Assembly (NCBI GenBank): GCA_964019335.1
Contig: OZ025695.1
Location: 62,001 to 126,000 of the forward strand
Reading direction: 5' to 3'
From: Diplonema japonicum
Taxonomy: Eukaryota; Euglenozoa; Diplonemea; Diplonemida; Diplonemidae
Length of the DNA stretch: 64,000 nucleotides
Each line of letters starts with the position of its first letter. Position 1 is the stretch's first letter. A program made the position numbers and the translations under genes. Of this stretch, positions 33,720 through 45,232 are shown piece by piece. The notes below the pieces were generated by a model. It saw only the letters and a program-made list of their open reading frames with translations, was not told the DNA's origin and ran no database searches.

Positions 33720-33893
33720 GCTTTTTCGTATCATTTCGTCAACAGAAACACGGCACCAGTGTGCCCAGATTGGGTAAAACTATGTCAAAACAACCCTTCT
33801 TTAAAGAAACAGTAAGCTGGCAACATACAGTGTGCGGGGGGGGGGAATGGCCGTTTTTTTCACAAGAAACATAAACAAAATGGCCAATGGAAA
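33579..33893. other. intergenic spacer
   Basis: About 315 nt with T- and G-runs. No gene or RNA is seen. Confidence 0.6.
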
Positions 33894-35237
33894 TTAGCAC
33901 CAGATACATGTAGGAGATCTTTCGAAGCTTTGGAGCACATCGCCAACGATGAACCAGTAGATGGTGGGTGCTAGGAACATTCCCGCGTAAGGTACACGTT
34001 TGGAGCTTGACCGGGAGAGTATGTCGAAGGCATAGTGTCTAGTGATGGCCTTTTTATACAGTATGCGGGAGTAGATTAAGTAGCAGACCAGTTTTTCAGC
34101 TAAGAGCAGCACAAAGCCTGTCCACACCCGCCAGTCCCCGAGTACCCTGCCTTGAACAAGGTAATACGAGTTGATGGCCACAACTACATTGACGATCTGG
34201 CTGAGTCCCACGAACAACCCGTAGTCTACAATGTACGAGTAATGGAACTTTTCATGCTTCTCGGTCCGTTGGTCGAACCATAACCTCTGCGACACCTGAA
34301 GACACAGCGTCCCCACGACAACCTTCACCGCAACAAAGAGCAGCATATATGGGATCGGGAGCAGCGAGACCACCAGAACATAGATAAAGTCAAGAGGCGC
34401 GGATAAAACTGTAAGTGGCCCCGTGTAGTCAAGACTGACACCCGGAGAATTGCAAAGCAGGTTTCCACATATGTCGAGATGAAGGCTGCAAATCGAAGAA
34501 AGAGAGATCGCGATTAAGAAATGATAAACGCTGCTGTACGTGAGAACTTCTGACACAACAACCGCAGTGTACGTCTCGCATGTAAAGAACGTGACGATGG
34601 GGAACATGATGCTGAAAGAGTTGGAGAGCGCGAAATCGGTCTTCGCCTGTGCCGTGAAGCAGCACAACAGCATGACCAGCGAGAATAAAACAGAGTAAGA
34701 TAAGTGATCGCAGTACCACACCGTGATTGAAAAAGGTCTCGTTGCCGTCCATTTGAAGAGAAGCAAAGGCCTCAGGATGATGGCGTAGCACCCAAACAGA
34801 ACCAACTTCAGTACACCTATTTTATTCCCCCTTTGTCGAAGCCATGGAACAGAGTAGCCTACTATGAAAATAACATAGGTGATGCTGTCTGTCGCGATGC
34901 GTGGATACCGCTGCTCTCCCAAGGAGTACTCGTTGTCCATTGCAAATAGAGTGCACCATGCGCAGGAACTCAATAACAGCTGTACTAAGAGGCCTATGGC
35001 AACGTGCTTTCGTGCCTTGGCCACCGACTGTATAAATAAATCCCCGCCGTAAAGGGCCTGCTTGGGTTCTTGTGCGAAGGTGGTGGCGCTCCCTTCACTC
35101 GAGCTCTTTGTCCACGGGAAGCTCCCCAGGCTCTGCACGCTGAGATCGCTGACAATACTTTGCTTTATATTCGAGACGGGCGATCCCACAGCGACGTTCC
35201 ATCCGGCAGCACGTCGAGGGGAGAGAGGGTTTTGCAT
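33894..35237 (-). CDS. polytopic membrane protein, 447 aa, unrecognised
   Basis: A single frame beginning MQNPLSPRR. After a Ser-rich N-terminus of about 75 residues come roughly nine to ten hydrophobic helices, for example HVAIGLLVQLLLSSCAWC, SITYVIFIVGYSVPW, VLFSLVMLLCCF, FIYVLVVSLLPIPYMLL, VWTGFVLLLAEKLVCYLIY and MFLAPTIYWFIVGDVL. No transporter signature or catalytic motif that I know is present. The C-terminus is short and Cys-containing. A transporter-like or membrane scaffold role is possible but unproven. Confidence 0.75.
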   Translation of the reverse strand: MQNPLSPRRAAGWNVAVGSPVSNIKQSIVSDLSVQSLGSFPWTKSSSEGSATTFAQEPKQALYGGDLFIQSVAKARKHVAIGLLVQLLLSSCAWCTLFAMDNEYSLGEQRYPRIATDSITYVIFIVGYSVPWLRQRGNKIGVLKLVLFGCYAIILRPLLLFKWTATRPFSITVWYCDHLSYSVLFSLVMLLCCFTAQAKTDFALSNSFSIMFPIVTFFTCETYTAVVVSEVLTYSSVYHFLIAISLSSICSLHLDICGNLLCNSPGVSLDYTGPLTVLSAPLDFIYVLVVSLLPIPYMLLFVAVKVVVGTLCLQVSQRLWFDQRTEKHEKFHYSYIVDYGLFVGLSQIVNVVVAINSYYLVQGRVLGDWRVWTGFVLLLAEKLVCYLIYSRILYKKAITRHYAFDILSRSSSKRVPYAGMFLAPTIYWFIVGDVLQSFERSPTCIWC

Positions 35238-35421
35238 TTTATTCTTCTTCTTATTTTCTTCTTTTTTTATTATAATGTGTGTAACTTTTTCTTTTCTCTC
35301 CCCCCCCCCCCCCCCTCAGAATGTGCTTCTGAATTTCTCCGAAATTCTATCGATTTTATCGAAATTTATCAGAAAAATACATCGTGGAAACTTACTTCTC
35401 CCCCCCCCCCCCCCCCCCCAT

Positions 35422-35792
35422 TCACTCCATCTTGCTCCGTACCTGCCTTGTGTGGTTCTTCACCAACAACGCATATGGGTGCTGCGCCAGCAGCGTGTTA
35501 TACTTCGGGTTGTTCCGCATGAGGTACTGCGCTAACCTGTATTTATTTGGCTTCTTTCTCTATTTCTTTTCTTTTCATACCAGTCAATTGGATTCAGATT
35601 CGACTTCTTCATCCTGTCCCTGTCCATCGTTGCCTCCGTCAGTAGCTCTTTCAGCGCTGGCACCAAGGTTGGCATCAGCTCTTCCTCCAAGTACAGCAGT
35701 CGAGGATCGTCATGAGAAGGAAAATCTATCCCCGTGTAGATCCCGTCTTCGATTATCCGTGCGAGCTCCTTTTTCTCCGCTGTTGTCTCCAT
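35422..35792 (-). CDS. DPY30: DPY30-motif protein
   Basis: Two exons encode 108 aa; the intron is 35537-35580 (44 nt). Splicing restores the diagnostic DPY-30 helix pair: PTLVPALKELLTEATM, then NPIDWLAQYLMRNNP. This docking/dimerisation fold binds amphipathic helices. DPY30 itself is a core subunit of SET1/MLL histone methyltransferase complexes, and the same motif is used in radial spoke proteins such as RSP2. Length (human DPY30 is 99 aa) favours a DPY30 orthologue, but a flagellar role cannot be excluded in this flagellum-rich region. The start METTAEKKE is the first ATG after a T-rich segment. Confidence 0.85.
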
Positions 35793-35965
35793 GTCGCCCC
35801 ACCCCACCACCCGCTCTTCATGCAACAAGTCGAGGCAGGAATTACAAAAATAAACTGAAACGAAAAGCAAAAAAAAAAAAACATAACCAAAAACCTGCAA
35901 AAAAAGGGGGGGGGGGAAGAAGTGAGAGGGGATTCCACCTGGAAAGATGAAAAGCCACGTTGCAC

Positions 35966-38900
35966 TCAAGCATCGAGGGGGTCTACTGAAGTGCGATTCA
36001 TCATGGGAACGCGTATCTCAGTCACGATACCAGGATCGTTGCAAGGCGACATGCGTAGTATAAACACCCCTGTGGTGCCTGCACCGCTTGAGGGGGCTCG
36101 CACGACCCGGATGGAGGCCAAGAGCTGCATGACCTTCAGGCAGCTTGACGGTGACACTTTACCCTTCGCCCTTATGGTTTCAATATCGATGCGGCTGCCT
36201 GCGGTAACGCCGCAGACCTTCCTGGAGTCCGATGTCACTATCTTCGCAACAGGGCGTCTCTCTTCGTCTAGGACGTCAGCGTTCATGCCGATCTCTAATG
36301 TCACAGCCACCCCTGGTGTCTAGTTGTTTTAATGAAAAAAACGTATTAGGCATTACATACCGACACCATACCCACCAGCAACTCCTTTGTCCCTTCCACC
36401 ATGCACGTGATGCAGTACGGGGCAAGCTGCATAAACCACATCGGCCCTGTGAATCTGATCCCTGTGCTTTCCGTCACGTGCAGTGATTCGCCTGGTTCCA
36501 CAGTGATAGGCCGCTCTGCTTTATCTCGCGGGATGTCAATGAACGGCGGGCAGATATCAACTGATATAGACACGCGTGTGGGGGGCACAGTAGGGCCGCC
36601 CTTCACCTGTAGATGGATTGTCTTGTTGTGTCCACGCCCGGCCCGCATTTGACGGGTGCGGAAGGTCACAGATCTTATGAACAGCTGGAGGAGCGAGATG
36701 TGGCACTGTTCAAGATCGACAGTGAACCCGCCTTTGCGTGTTGTCATGCGCCCTATGTGCTCCCCCCCGATGCACACATTCCCCGTCCCGTCATCAACAT
36801 TTACAACCGATTCATCGAAGCTCAGCATCTCGTAGCCTTGACTGCTTGAGATATCTACCTTGACGAAAGAGTGCGGTGCTTCAAACATGTCTGTGTCCTC
36901 ATCAGTGACGCTAGCATTCTCGAAGATGTAGATGGGCGACGTGTCCGCAACGTAGAAGCGCTGCTGCCTCGCAAGCACGACCTCTGTCATGTCATCGATG
37001 GACTGCACATCTAGCACCACTGTGATGGCAGATGTCTCATTATTCCATGTCAGGCCTATCTCCACGAACCTCTGGTGCACGTCAGGGGCCCTCGATGTGT
37101 TCCTGTAGTGAAAGCACTTCAGCAGTCCATGCAACTTCCCCCCGTTGCTTCGGCCCTTTTCGTCAAAGTGCATTACCAGCTTCTTCTGGCTCACCGTCAG
37201 CTTGCCTAGTTTGCTGCCCCCTGCGATGAAGATGGTTTCATCACGTAAGACGAACTCTTTGCTTGGGATGAAGAGCAGTTCATCCTGTGTGCCATCATAG
37301 CCACTTAGGATCTCCGCCCATGCAACACTCCCTGCCAATGAGGCCTGTGAAGGGATCCTCGGGCTGGCCACCTTAGTGTTTAGCGCTAAAGTACTTCCTT
37401 CTTTGTAGCAGGCATTGAGCGTGACGATAGGTGCGTACAGCAGTGGTGGGAGCACTTCAACCGACGAGCGCACTTTTGTGTCGATGACAGGCTGGTCACC
37501 TGCATTGAAGCGTATCGTGAACTGTCGCCAGCCTGTCTTGATAGGTGCACCGAAGGTACCAAAAGCAATGCATGACAAGACGTAGGCAGCGCCTTCGATG
37601 CTGAGGCTTTCAGTGCCGCCACCAAACCGCACAATGATGGACCGTTCTTCCTTAACGACAACGGTGGCATTCGTGTTGTTGACAACCAGACGCCCTGCTT
37701 CACTGTCGTACACCAACCGGAAAGGGCTGTCAGGGTAAAACACGGCTTGCATCTCAGGTGATATCATGGAGAAGGTGTCGCCGCTACCGAGTCCACCGCC
37801 CGAAGTGAGCTCCACAGAAAAATATGAACCAGGGGATAAGGTGTCGGTGTCGGGGTCGGACATGGTAACGCCTTCAGCGATAAGGCAGCCCCACTCCCTC
37901 CCCTTCGTATTCGGGGCGTACTTCACTTCGTTGTACGCCAGGTTGATGACAGTTGGGTCATTCACTGTGTTGATCGAATAGTTCAGCAGCGTCTGCGAGC
38001 ACCCGCTGCTCTCAGACGCCAATGTGAACCGCAGCAATTTCTTCAGCTCTACTGGGTTCTTGGATATGTTCTCGTAAGTAATACCCCGCAGCACGCTTAG
38101 AATGTCCCGTTTGATGGAAACAGGGCTCTGCCCTTTCTTCGTCTCAATGTGGATGACGAGCTTGCTCGTCCCTTGCTGTGCTTTAAAGAACCACCCCAGC
38201 TGCTTGTCGGTGATCGATGAACAAATGACCCCCTTGCCCACCACGTTGGTGATCGTGTAGTCACAGCTGTTGTACGACGCAAGCCTTAACTGATCTTCCT
38301 CCTTCCCGTTTACAACTTCTACGCTGATGTACCCTGTGGCGATGTGGTCCTCAGGAGCTTCGCCGCAGTCTGTCTCAAAAAGTGCCACCTTCTTTGCCCC
38401 CTGCCCCTCTTTGTACTCTTGGTGGAGGTAATGCGGTGCAATGTCGAACAGAGGCGGAAGGATCTTGATCGTCTGCTTCACCGTCAGGTTTCTGCCGCCC
38501 GTTGACACAGTCACATTCACCACCTTGTTGCTGGTCTTCTTGCACTCTTCTTGCCCTCGGTACCGTAGCTTGCGTACAGTATTGCGCAAGTGCAGGAGCT
38601 TCACGTCAGGTGAAAGACGGATTTTAAGGTGTGTCCCCTTGTTTGTGCTCTCCACTGTTTCAAAGGTTCCTACATCCGACACGACAACCTTCCCCAGCAC
38701 TGTGTCGTGGTACGTTATCTTGCCTTCATGCACTTGAACCACCTCATCTGCAGCCAGCAACAAAACATCCCCCGAGGTACTATTTGTGAGAGTGACTGTC
38801 ATTTCTCCTTCTTGCAAGGAGTCCGTTTCCAAGTCCGTGCTTTGAATCTCATATGATGGGACCAGCGGAGTGCACCATGGGAGGAAGCTATCGACGTTGC

Positions 38901-41559
38901 GTGGGTGGCATACGGCGTTGAGACGGGAGATGGCAGGAGAGCTGTGGGGGAGCTCTGCAAAGAGTTTTTCACTTTGTTCCGAACCTTGGCAGCATACGAT
39001 GCTAGAAGATGAGGTGACGAGCTGGCCGGAGAGGTCGGAGAACATTACACTGACCACCCGATGAGGGCGTGAAAGGGATGTGGTGGTGAATCGTATCGAT
39101 TGGATGAAACTGCACAGCGCTTCAAGAGGCCTGCTCCCCTTGATGACGTCTGCGATTGACCGTCGTGGGACTCCAAACCGTGCCAAGTTCGCAGCAACAA
39201 CGGTATAAGTACAGCGCTTCTGATTGGCAGCTACAGGGTTGATAAACGGAGAGAGTTGCGGGTCAGGCACCTTGCAGACAGGTGTGTCGCCAACACTAAA
39301 AACGCCGCCTTGTATCCTTACATTAGAGCCCAGCACTAGAGCATCACCCTCGCTGTACCCTTCGGTGATCTTCACTGTCAGCTTCGCACCCCTGAGCAGT
39401 CTCCCAAGACAAAGGTCAGCGTGATGTTCGTTAACCTGCAACTCAGAGAACAATGCAAGATTCGCTTTGTCGCCGAGTTTCAAAGCTATGCTGTGCTTCT
39501 GCGGCATGGAGAAAAGAGGTGGGGTGATCACAACACTCAAAGGGACTTGTAGCTCGATAGCAGGCATGTCCACTACGGCGTATGCCATGGTCAGCATCAC
39601 GTGGAGGATGCGGGGACGGGATTCACAAGGCCGCTCATGGGTTGTGAGGTACAAGGTCCCCAGGAAGTCCCCTATGCCTTGGAATGTAGACGCGAACCAG
39701 TCTTTCAACACTGCCGTACACCCGAAGTCCATTGTGCACTCAAGGACACGCCGTTCGGGGTCGAAAAGAGGGATGTCGCTGCTCAGCTTCTGCACCTTTG
39801 CATTGTCTACTAAGTAGATACCGTCGTTCTTTATATGCTTCACCTTTGAGGCCGCATCGCAATAGGTGTCCTCCACAGTGTACACGTTGCACACCACTGC
39901 CTCTGAACCTGTACCCTCTGTCAGCTTTACAGTGATCCTACACTCGCCTGTGAGAGGTGGCGTGTTCACTTCGCACTTCACCACCACGTCAGGGAATATA
40001 GACACCATTTTCCCACCGACAAGGTACAGTGGTAGCCCCACAGGATACTTCGGGGCTGCGACAGTAGTGATGTTGACGCCCTCTCTGCTTACTTGGCGCC
40101 TCCACCACGTTCTCCTGCTGGCTTCGTCCTCAGGGTCTTCCATGTCACTGTCCCATTCACCGCTCAGGTCGGCTGCGTGACACACTACACGCAATGGTTT
40201 CAAACATTCTTCACTCTGCCTCTCGAACCATTTCACAAGGGCAATGCGTCGACGCTCCTCTGCAGCATCGATACGTCCCCTTCCGTCATCTTCTTCCTGT
40301 TTTACGGTGTCTCGTTCCTCCGCGTGCCTTATTTCCTTGTTTCGGATGAATTCCTCTATTCTGTGTTCTAACGCTAGCTTCGCCGCGTTCTTAGAAGCCA
40401 ACGCATCTGCCTTAAAGCCTTTCCTTTGTTTTGCCTCCGTGCTGATTATCTCGCAACGTGCAGTTTGCTCAGCGGTCGCATGCTTCGTGCACTCTGAAAC
40501 GAACAGCTCGTGAAGCCGCTTCAGCTCCGCCACCCGTGCCTCTTCCCTCCTCTGCTGCTCCTGCACAATATCGTCCTTCTCCATCGCCTTTGATTTCAAG
40601 ATCGTTGTGTGCGCTCTTTTACTGTCTTCGACAAGCGACTTCCGATGGGCATCCTCCGTCAGGTAAAGTGCGTTGCGGTTATGTTCCTTCTGCGACTCCC
40701 ATGCTGCCTTGTCTATGATGTATTGTTTCACGCGTTCTGTCTGGATGAGGAACTCGCGTTTCAAGGCATAGAGGTTCCGTCTGTAATCAAGCTCCAGATC
40801 GAGACGGATGACATGCTCGGTACTTTTGTATTCTATGCGTTGCAGCGACAGGTGGGAGTGCATGTATTCCGTGAGGTGGTACCGCCGCCTGCTGTCCTCT
40901 TGGGAAGCTAGTTGCTCGACTATTTGCATGAACTGCAAATAGCGTTCTTTCCCCCGCTCTTTGCGGATCTCAGCGCGGATCTTTCGTTCGTACCTCACGA
41001 CACACCTGACGTTCAGTCGCTCAAAGTAAGCGATGATGGGCAGCTTGGCCGTACGGGCCTCCTCCCTCAGCAGTTTTCGTGTTTCGTTTTCTTTTTTCAC
41101 AAGAAGCTCCAAAGCCATGTTTATGCTGCGGTCTTGTTCCCACCTCGTCATGTACGAGGCAACCTCCTGCCGCTTCTTGCTCTTCGTGGTCTTGACGTCC
41201 CTTGCGTGCAGCTTGTGTTCCCTCACGCTCTCCAGCTCAAGCGACTCGTCGATGACATGTGGGCAGGAAGGGTTTAGGTACACCCTTGCGTACTTCTCAA
41301 CGGTGGCTATCTTCTTCCCCAGAATCTGCTGGAAGGGCTTCTTGATGACGATCCCGTCCGCTTTGAGAGGCCGCTTCAGCATCGCAGGGTCGGTCTTCTT
41401 CTTTTTTTTGCTTCGCGTGTCTTTCCTCTCTTGCCTGCCTTTGCTCGCTGCGGGGCTTGAATAAATGCAGGGCAGCCGTGTGGATGCGATAGGGCTCGGG
41501 ATGTTAATGGGGTAGCCTAGTGCCATCTCGTAGCTGCCGTCGCTGTCACCGTCCATCAT
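35966..41559 (-). CDS. giant coiled-coil plus cadherin-like beta-repeat protein, 1850 aa
   Basis: Two exons; the intron is 36320-36360 (41 nt). Residues 60-520 are charged coiled coil (ALKREFLIQTERVKQYI, RREEARVAELKRLHELF). From about 540 to the end come repeating beta-rich units. Each has a phrase such as YKEGSTLAL or YKEGQGAKK, a DxDT or DPDTDT calcium-site-like motif, and a closing ITYENIS, CFHYRNTS or SVTFRTR strand with a following FTL or GLTW. This pattern resembles cadherin-like and calx-beta-like repeats of bacterial and protist surface proteins. There is no signal peptide or membrane helix, so the protein appears intracellular. The start is at MMDGDSDGS, right after a TTCCAG acceptor-like motif. 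Identity is unknown; a fibrous flagellar component is one possibility. Confidence 0.78.
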
Positions 41560-43404
41560 CCTCCACTGGAATGATTGAAAAAAAAAGGGGGAGTCGGGTG
41601 ATTGTTTATGAGAATAAGAAAAGAAGAGCAACAATATAAACTGTTGGAGAAGAAGGAGAAAAGAGATAAAGTAGGCCGGGGTCTGACCTTGTGCAGTGAC
41701 ATGAGAGGTGTAGTTATAGGTGGGAGGTTTTCCAAAAAATGAAATACCCCTACTCTTAATTTATCGTCGCTTTACTTATCCAATGATGGGGGAACGGCAG
41801 CAGCCAGGTTCATTTGGTTAGGGTCCTCCGGTGTCTACTTGATTACAGTGGGACGCACCTCGGCCGAGCTGTAACTGCTTCTGCATTCCCAACCCCAGCC
41901 AAGGCACTTACGTACGACCCCACAGAAACATCGGTGGCCAGCCGGAGCGCCCCGGGTAAGCAATCCAATCAGATTGCCGCCTGTTCGTCACTGTGAGCAC
42001 CTGCAACACGTTCGAGGTCGGCAGCGAATAACACATCTGATGTACTTCTTCTCTCACCTCGATGTTATCCCCACCACCTTGAAAAAAAAAAAAAAGAGAA
42101 AGAGAGAGAAAAACAAGAATGCACGTGGTGTGCACTGCCGCCAAAGCAGTGCGTTCACCGATGTGCGCGGCAACAGAGCCCAAGATCCCAAGGACGCTGG
42201 GCAGCAGAAGAGTCGGCCATGATCCGTCTTTGTGGGATGTGGCCCGCATAGCCAAGGATGCGGTGGGAGCGGGAGTGTTTGAGCACAAGAGGCGGTTTGT
42301 GGGTGGTACTGTGAAGCTTCGGTATGGGGTCAGGTGCCTTTAGAGGGATCTTCAAGACAGCCAGTGGCACAGTGCTCGGTCGCAGGGCCACTGGCTTCGC
42401 TCCCTCCTTTGGGCACAGCCCTAAGGTCGGAAGGTTGCCCTGGTGTTCAAACCTAACTGTCGGAAGCTTGTCCTTTTCCTTCCAACCCCCCTTCCCCTTC
42501 TCATTCAACTTGTAAATATATGAATCTCTTCCACCGCCATTGCACATATAGGTCCTGCTGATACAGGTGTTCATCAGTCCTGTTGTGTGTTGCCTTCTTC
42601 TTTTTCTTTTTCAAGAAACGGGAAAAAAAGGGGGGGGTAAAGAAAAGAAACGAATACAAAAACAAAAAAAGAAGAAATAGTAACACTAAAATTCCACCAA
42701 GGGGGGGGGGGGGGGGGGGGACAGTTCATTATCTTTTGTTCATTTTTCTTTTTTTTAAAAAAAAATTCTTTTTTTTTTAAAAAAAAAAAAGAAGAAAGTA
42801 TCTAATCCACACACACACACAAAAAGAAGAATTCATTTTACGGCGTGAATTGAGCGGCTTTTCTTTCTCCCTGCAAGCCCCGTCTACATACAGGACCTAT
42901 TTTGAAGCTAGAAAAAAATATGAGGAGGGAAATCATGACGCTCCCCTCAAGGCAGGGTCGAACCCCCCTCTTTGATATGCATAAAAATTCGCGAAATACA
43001 AAAAGAAAACGGAGCTTTGATTGCAAAACTAAGTGGCGTTAAGTGCAACAATTGTTGGGCCTATCCCTCCTACGGTTACCTCCGGCTGATGTTGCTTGTG
43101 CAAAGCCGTTTTCACCTGTACAGTAGGGATTAACGAACAATTCGCTACTCTTGTGAGCAATAACAATTCTTTTCAAAGTTTGTATACTTGTTCCACCCGT
43201 CTAGTCGCAAGCGGGATTGATCAGAAGCTCCAATGTACCCCCCCCCCCCTTTAGATCAGGTTCAGAGAGAGCTTCAATAAAAAAAAATAATGTCCTCTCC
43301 AATTTGCTCAAAAAAAAGTCAAAAATCTTTTTTTTTGTTTCAAACGTAATAAAAAAAAAAAACCCCACCCCACACACCCCCTTTTTTTTTTTCTTTTTAT
43401 ATTA
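41560..43404. other. unresolved 1.8-kb locus with frames open on both strands
   Basis: No clean gene model emerges. On the minus strand the frame 41908-42288 (TLLLPSVLGILGSVAAHIGE) runs through a pyrimidine tract that looks like an intron 3' end, and a GTAAGT...GCAG intron at about 41880-41911 would add a tail ending EVRPTVIK. Frame 42155-42574 overlaps it. On the plus strand 42119-42343 is also protein-like and sits directly behind an A-rich tract, the usual leader here. From 42600 to 43404 there is only low-complexity sequence and a B-box-like motif (GGTTCGACCC, minus strand, about 42956-42965). Confidence 0.4.
42155..42574 (-). CDS. candidate Pro/Lys-rich protein (uncertain)
   Basis: A 139-codon minus-strand frame with a protein-like segment (KLPTVRFEHQGNLPTL, KPVALRPSTVPLAVLKIPLK). 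It may be the 5' exon of a spliced gene whose later exon lies in 41880-42150, but I could not find a splice pair that keeps the frame. The opposite strand is also open here, so coding strand and product remain uncertain. Confidence 0.3.
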   Translation of the reverse strand: MNTCISRTYMCNGGGRDSYIYKLNEKGKGGWKEKDKLPTVRFEHQGNLPTLGLCPKEGAKPVALRPSTVPLAVLKIPLKAPDPIPKLHSTTHKPPLVLKHSRSHRILGYAGHIPQRRIMADSSAAQRPWDLGLCCRAHR

Positions 43405-44424
43405 TTATTTCGCAGGTTTATCGGGTTTCTCTTCTCCCTCATCTGCTTCCTTTTCACCGGTATCTTGGTCCGATGTCTTCTCTTTATTCACTACAGTCTC
43501 CTCCACTCTGGCTGAGGTGTTAGTGGCAAGCTTTGCGGGGCAGCCAAGTATGTCCTGAGAAAGAGGTGTAAGGCGAAGGAAGCCCTCTTCTGTTGCCTTA
43601 GGACGGCCTACAGTAACAACCGGGCGAAGGCCTTCTCCTCGGATGTAGTGCCCTCGCCAGTTGGCGGCCTCGAAGTAAGCGAACCCGTTCTCGTCTTTTT
43701 CAAGGTACCAAGAGACGTCCCTCACGAACACGGAGTACCTCTTTGAGGGCAGGGAACAGATTTGCTGGTAACGAGCAGAGGCGTGGTCGCATTCTCCTTT
43801 GAACCCGGCGCCTGGCCGTGTGGTTCTTGATGGCTTCCTTCCTACATCGATCCCGCATCCTGTGTTTTTTATATAGACTTGCATGCTGGTTCCGTTTTCC
43901 CATTTGCAAACGCGTGCTCCGGTTCCAGAACGAGGGCCGCATGAGAACAGCCAGCATAGCTTCAAGGAGACAGTGTCAGTGCCCCATAGGCCTTGTACTA
44001 TTTGGACGCCCAGCATGTGTTGAGAAGACTGGTGAGTGACCAGGCTAACGGCACGTTTGGGTCTTCCAGGGAGAAGGCCTTCGTTTTTAAATAGTTTCAT
44101 GCCGGCACCTCCGCACGACCCCCATGCGATGGAGTAGCATGTGTCGTCTGTTTTGCAGCGTGGGAAGTCGTGGAAGGCTGCAGCACACCTGTCGCACCTG
44201 TCGCCGCCGTACCCTTTGCTGCAGTGGCATTCCCCTTTGATGCACACGCCGTTGAGGCTGCACCCTTCGCTGCTGTCGCAGATCCCGCCGATCACCTTTA
44301 TTTTAAGCGGACGGTCCGGTCTGTCGCTGCTGCTAGCATGGATCAAACACGTCACCAGGATCATCCCGAACACAGTCGGCCACAACACCTTCGGCGAGTT
44401 GTAGTTCAATCCGAAACCCGCCAT
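43405..44424 (-). CDS. EGF-domain secreted or membrane-anchored protein, 339 aa
   Basis: Begins with a hydrophobic segment (VLWPTVFGMILVTCLIHA, residues 14-31) that acts as signal peptide or anchor. An EGF-like module follows at about residues 48-76 (CSLNGVCIKGECHCSKGYGG followed by DRC). The middle is Cys-containing and globular with aromatic motifs (YSVFVRDVSWYLEKDENG, WRGHYIRGEG). The C-terminal 45 residues are acidic, Lys/Glu/Asp-rich. It probably passes through the secretory pathway and acts at the surface or in a vacuole. I do not recognise the globular part. An in-frame short intron cannot be excluded. Confidence 0.75.
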   Translation of the reverse strand: MAGFGLNYNSPKVLWPTVFGMILVTCLIHASSSDRPDRPLKIKVIGGICDSSEGCSLNGVCIKGECHCSKGYGGDRCDRCAAAFHDFPRCKTDDTCYSIAWGSCGGAGMKLFKNEGLLPGRPKRAVSLVTHQSSQHMLGVQIVQGLWGTDTVSLKLCWLFSCGPRSGTGARVCKWENGTSMQVYIKNTGCGIDVGRKPSRTTRPGAGFKGECDHASARYQQICSLPSKRYSVFVRDVSWYLEKDENGFAYFEAANWRGHYIRGEGLRPVVTVGRPKATEEGFLRLTPLSQDILGCPAKLATNTSARVEETVVNKEKTSDQDTGEKEADEGEEKPDKPAK

Positions 44425-44504
44425 TTCTTCCCCCCCCCCAGACCTGTGATGGTTTATCTTTTCTTTTGATGTGAAAAAAAAGGGGGGGAAACCCTGTTTT
44501 CAGT

Positions 44505-45164
44505 TCAGTCCTTGGGAATCTTGCGGATGATGCTCCTTGGCTTCATCGGCATCGCGATCCCCTTGCTTTCCATTCTTTGCTTGCTGGTGCCTGTTTTACT
44601 CTTCATCCCTGGTTTCCTCTTCTCCTGTTCGTTCGTCTCTTGTTCATCCACCCCCTGCTTTGCTTCATCCGTTCCCTGCTTTGCTGCAGTCTTTTTTTCT
44701 TTTCTCGGTGTCGGTTCGACTTCCTGATTTCTTTTCCGTTTTTTGTGACTTGCATGAACTTTTGCGTTATGGGAGACCCAGCTTGGCGCGGCAGCAACGG
44801 AGCCTTCAAGCCCGCACAGAAGGGCTCTCCGTATGAGGATTCTCTGGAGGGGGGTGGGGTTGATGGGTTTGTTTTGGTACACATCATCGATCAGCTGATG
44901 GAGGTCTAGGGTGGTCTCGGTGACCGGGCATGGGTTGATGATGGCTGTTCTGTTTTCACGAACGTTTTCCCGGCTTAGGCTGGCTGCGTCTTCCACTGCC
45001 ACCAATGCTTCCCTCCAAGGCGTGGCCTTCATTGCTGTCCTTTCCATTATCCTCACAGGGTCGGACAACCATAACGCGACGTCTGCGGGAGCTGTCAGAG
45101 TAACAACCTCCTCCGCCTGTGGCTGCGGGTCCTTGTTTAAAAGAATCTGGGCATCCCCATACAT
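44505..45164 (-). CDS. unrecognised basic protein, 219 aa
   Basis: Start chosen at MYGDAQILLN because the preceding in-frame codons are low-complexity Lys/Pro. The first 120 residues look globular (VALWLSDPVRIMERTAM, REALVAVEDAASL, TTLDLHQLIDDVYQ, LQRILIRRALLCGLEG). The second half is Lys/Gln/Glu/Thr-rich and disordered, ending in a basic tail. No domain is recognised. The start lies 68 nt downstream of the neighbouring gene's stop, with an AAACCAG acceptor-like site between them. Confidence 0.65.
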   Translation of the reverse strand: MYGDAQILLNKDPQPQAEEVVTLTAPADVALWLSDPVRIMERTAMKATPWREALVAVEDAASLSRENVRENRTAIINPCPVTETTLDLHQLIDDVYQNKPINPTPLQRILIRRALLCGLEGSVAAAPSWVSHNAKVHASHKKRKRNQEVEPTPRKEKKTAAKQGTDEAKQGVDEQETNEQEKRKPGMKSKTGTSKQRMESKGIAMPMKPRSIIRKIPKD

Positions 45165-45232
45165 GTTATGAACCCTGGTTTTTTTAAAAGGTTTTTTTTG
45201 AAGTAAAATCGGGGGGGGGGGGAGCTTTTTTT

